Assembly (NCBI GenBank): GCA_028699365.1
Contig: JAQVUQ010000132.1
Span: 1-7,336, forward strand
Direction: 5' to 3'
Source: a bacterium
GTDB lineage: Bacteria; UBP13; UBA5359
Length of the DNA: 7,336 bases
The notes below the pieces were generated by a model. That model worked only from the letters and a program-made list of their open reading frames with translations. It searched no databases and was not told the origin of the DNA. The position numbers and the translations under genes are program-made. Of the stretch, positions 5,847-7,336 are shown piece by piece (the stretch's first letter is position 1; each line of letters opens with the position of its first letter).

Positions 5847-7121
5847 TTAAATATCCTGTCGAATATCTATGACCTTACTCGTTTCGATGGATTCCTGGGC
5901 TGCCAGGCACATCACAGCACTGATATATCCCTCCCTGATGGAGGCGTTCATGGGTGATTCTCCGCCCTGCAACAGGCTGATAAGCCCCTGAGCCAGGTTC
6001 TCCGCACTGCCAAAGTGGCCCACGTTGGCCCAGTCATGCACCTCCTCGGTATACGATCCGGGCCTGTCGTTGAAGCGGGTGATCCTGATGGTGCTGGCCC
6101 CCTTGACGTAGGCTCCGGTGTCGGGATGCTCTTCAAAGTCTCCGTAGAAGCGGAAATCCATTATCCCCTCGGTGCCGATAAAATAGCCTCCCCGCTGCCC
6201 GCCGTGATGGGGAGCGTTGAAGGTCTGGGAATAGGAGGCCGTCACCCCTCCCTCATACCGTATGACCAGCACCTGATTGTCGTCTATGTCTATCTCCCTG
6301 GCGTAGACGCACAGGCGTGTCGAGGACCCCGGCAGGGGCCTTGAGGCATCCAGCTTGCGCCGGTAGATGCTCATGGGACAGAGCATCCTGCGCTCGCAGG
6401 CATCACAGGTCAGATCATCGGGCATGTCTCCGCCGTAAACCTGTCTGGAGCCAAAGGCGGCTACGGCCTCAGGCTTCAGGCCGGTAAAGTAATTGATCAG
6501 GTCAAGGTCGTGGGTGGCTTTCTGCAGCAGCAGACTGCCTACGTTCTGCCTGGTGCGCATCCACCGCCTGAAGTAGTTGTCGCCGTAATGCACGTTGTTC
6601 ACATACTGCACGGAGACTATTCGCCCGATATCTCCATTCAGGATATGCCGCCGGGCCGTTTCCGATACCGGGGAACCTCTCAGACTAAGGTTGACGACGG
6701 TTACTTTGGGATAATCCCGCAGCAACTCCCAGACCTGCCGCACATCCTCCCGAGTAATGGCTATAGGCTTTTCCAGCAGGATATTCACCCCGTGCCTGAC
6801 GCAGGTTTCCACGGCTGCGGCATGGTGGCTGCAGTAGGAGGCGATAATAACGGTATTGATATCCTCCTTCTGCAGCATCTCCTCCGGGTCCGTGTAGAAA
6901 GGCAGATCACGGAAGCCGGGTCTCAGTTCAAAGGCTTCCGTTTTCAGATCCCCGGCGGTGCGGGTATCTCCGGTATCCAGATATCCGGCCACTATGCGAT
7001 CGAAGTTGCTGCGGTCAATATCAGAGAAGGCTATGCAGCATCCGGGCTGATACTTCTCCATACGCAGCATATGGCTTGTTCCCGCGCATCCGGCTCCTAT
7101 GCAGGCTACTTTCAATTCCAT
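5847..7121 (-). CDS. Gfo/Idh/MocA-family NAD(P)-dependent sugar dehydrogenase
   Basis: This 424-residue oxidoreductase has an N-terminal Rossmann fold with the nucleotide loop GAGCAG (9-14), an acidic residue after the second strand (FSDID, 32-36) and the family EKP motif (E117-K118-P119). The C-terminal domain carries K201 and H204-D205 (QKATHDLD), the usual substrate and proton-relay residues. Such enzymes oxidise sugars, glycosides or inositols at a ring hydroxyl. An insertion at about 236-275 holds four cysteines (C239, C242, C248, C271) that look like a structural metal site. It is the first gene of the operon. The ATG at 7121 has an in-frame TAA four codons upstream; the nearest Shine-Dalgarno, AAGGAG (7134-7139), is rather far at 12 nt. 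The substrate is unknown; the downstream TIM-barrel gene suggests 3-keto-sugar chemistry. Confidence 0.88.
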   Translation of the reverse strand: MELKVACIGAGCAGTSHMLRMEKYQPGCCIAFSDIDRSNFDRIVAGYLDTGDTRTAGDLKTEAFELRPGFRDLPFYTDPEEMLQKEDINTVIIASYCSHHAAAVETCVRHGVNILLEKPIAITREDVRQVWELLRDYPKVTVVNLSLRGSPVSETARRHILNGDIGRIVSVQYVNNVHYGDNYFRRWMRTRQNVGSLLLQKATHDLDLINYFTGLKPEAVAAFGSRQVYGGDMPDDLTCDACERRMLCPMSIYRRKLDASRPLPGSSTRLCVYAREIDIDDNQVLVIRYEGGVTASYSQTFNAPHHGGQRGGYFIGTEGIMDFRFYGDFEEHPDTGAYVKGASTIRITRFNDRPGSYTEEVHDWANVGHFGSAENLAQGLISLLQGGESPMNASIREGYISAVMCLAAQESIETSKVIDIRQDI

Positions 7122-7160
7122 CGCTTGTTACCACTCCTTAGGAACACGACTAGCTGTAAT

Positions 7161-7197
7161 TGTCCTGCCCCACGTCTGCTTGTCGTAGGGCAGGACA
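7161..7197. repeat. Perfect 10-bp inverted repeat hairpin in the operon leader
   Basis: TGTCCTGCCC (7161-7170) and GGGCAGGACA (7188-7197) are exact reverse complements around a 17-nt loop, with three further pairs (ACG 7172-7174 with CGT 7184-7186) inside after one C/A mismatch. It lies between the LamG-type gene's stop and the dehydrogenase start. No T-run follows the stem on either strand, so it is not a classical terminator. It could attenuate or insulate the operon, protect the upstream transcript's 3' end, or be a protein-binding site. Confidence 0.7.
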
Positions 7198-7240
7198 TAT
7201 CTCTTAATATACCTCGATCAAAAGCTAAGTTTTTATCCTG

Positions 7241-7336
7241 TTATCTATTTGCTTCCTGCTTGGAGTAAATGGCTTTCACTTCGTCCGCCGCCAATGTCTT
7301 ATTGAAGTACATTACTTCGTCCATTTCTCCCTGCAT
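7241..7336 (-). CDS. C-terminal end of a LamG/concanavalin-like domain protein (partial)
   Basis: The minus-strand frame entering from the right edge reads GEMDEVMYFNKTLAADEVKA and then IYSKQEANR before the TAA at 7243-7241. This is the typical last strand and tail of LamG-type jelly-roll domains (GxIDEVRIYNRALSxxEIxALY), which bind or cap carbohydrates and commonly occur in secreted or surface proteins of polysaccharide-degrading bacteria. Only 31 residues lie inside the window, so total length, signal peptide and other domains cannot be seen. It is co-directional with the sugar operon and ends 119 nt before it. The domain may be the terminal module of a large extracellular enzyme or binding protein that supplies the operon. 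Confidence 0.7.
   Translation of the reverse strand: MQGEMDEVMYFNKTLAADEVKAIYSKQEANR

Noticed and set aside
7161-7197. Rho-independent terminator
   Set aside because: The stem is strong, but no T-run follows on either strand.
6510-7268. 252-codon plus-strand open frame opposite the dehydrogenase
   Set aside because: The opposite strand carries unmistakable Gfo/Idh/MocA motifs. This frame has histidine- and proline-rich filler sequence and also runs into the LamG-type gene end.

Overview
The window comes from a bacterial genome and holds three parts: a toxin-antitoxin locus with decayed neighbours at the left, a four-gene sugar catabolic operon filling most of the window, and the 3' tail of a surface-type protein gene at the right edge. 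All intact genes lie on the minus strand. Strong Shine-Dalgarno sites (a full GGAGGTGAT, GGGAGG, GAGGA), moderate GC and tightly coupled starts suggest an anaerobic Firmicutes-like or other polysaccharide-degrading bacterium. This taxonomic guess is weak, because there is no rRNA or marker gene.

Left part (1-1290): 1-304 has no convincing gene but carries a strong 17-bp hairpin (58-95). Next come a PIN-domain toxin (VapC-like, 305-697) and its ribbon-helix-helix antitoxin (VapB-like, 694-924), overlapping by ATGA and read leftwards from an extended -10 promoter at about 960-988. On the opposite strand, 1027-1258 holds the wreck of a second, unrelated toxin-antitoxin pair. It consists of the last 23 or so codons of an MntA-type nucleotidyltransferase, overlapping by TTGA a HepT (HEPN/DUF86) gene whose middle has been deleted with a frameshift, removing the catalytic arginine of its RX4HXY motif. 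The ~60 bp between the intact and broken systems is a large imperfect palindrome carrying identical TGGTATAAT boxes facing outward on both strands.

Middle (7121 down to 1289): a Gfo/Idh/MocA dehydrogenase, a uroporphyrinogen-decarboxylase/MtaA-family protein with an HXC...C zinc signature, a xylose-isomerase-like TIM-barrel isomerase/epimerase/lyase and a GH35-type beta-galactosidase form one operon, with gaps of 13 nt and 35 nt and an overlap of 8 nt. No product has a signal peptide, so the operon should act on imported oligosaccharides. The dehydrogenase plus TIM-barrel pair resembles the YcjS/YcjR and DgpA/DgpBC pairs that oxidise glycosides at C3 and then epimerise or eliminate. The MtaA-like protein is the odd partner and hints at methylated substrates (inference).

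Right edge (7241-7336): the C-terminal end of a LamG/concanavalin-like domain protein in the same direction, followed by a perfect 10-bp inverted repeat hairpin (7161-7197) in the leader of the operon.
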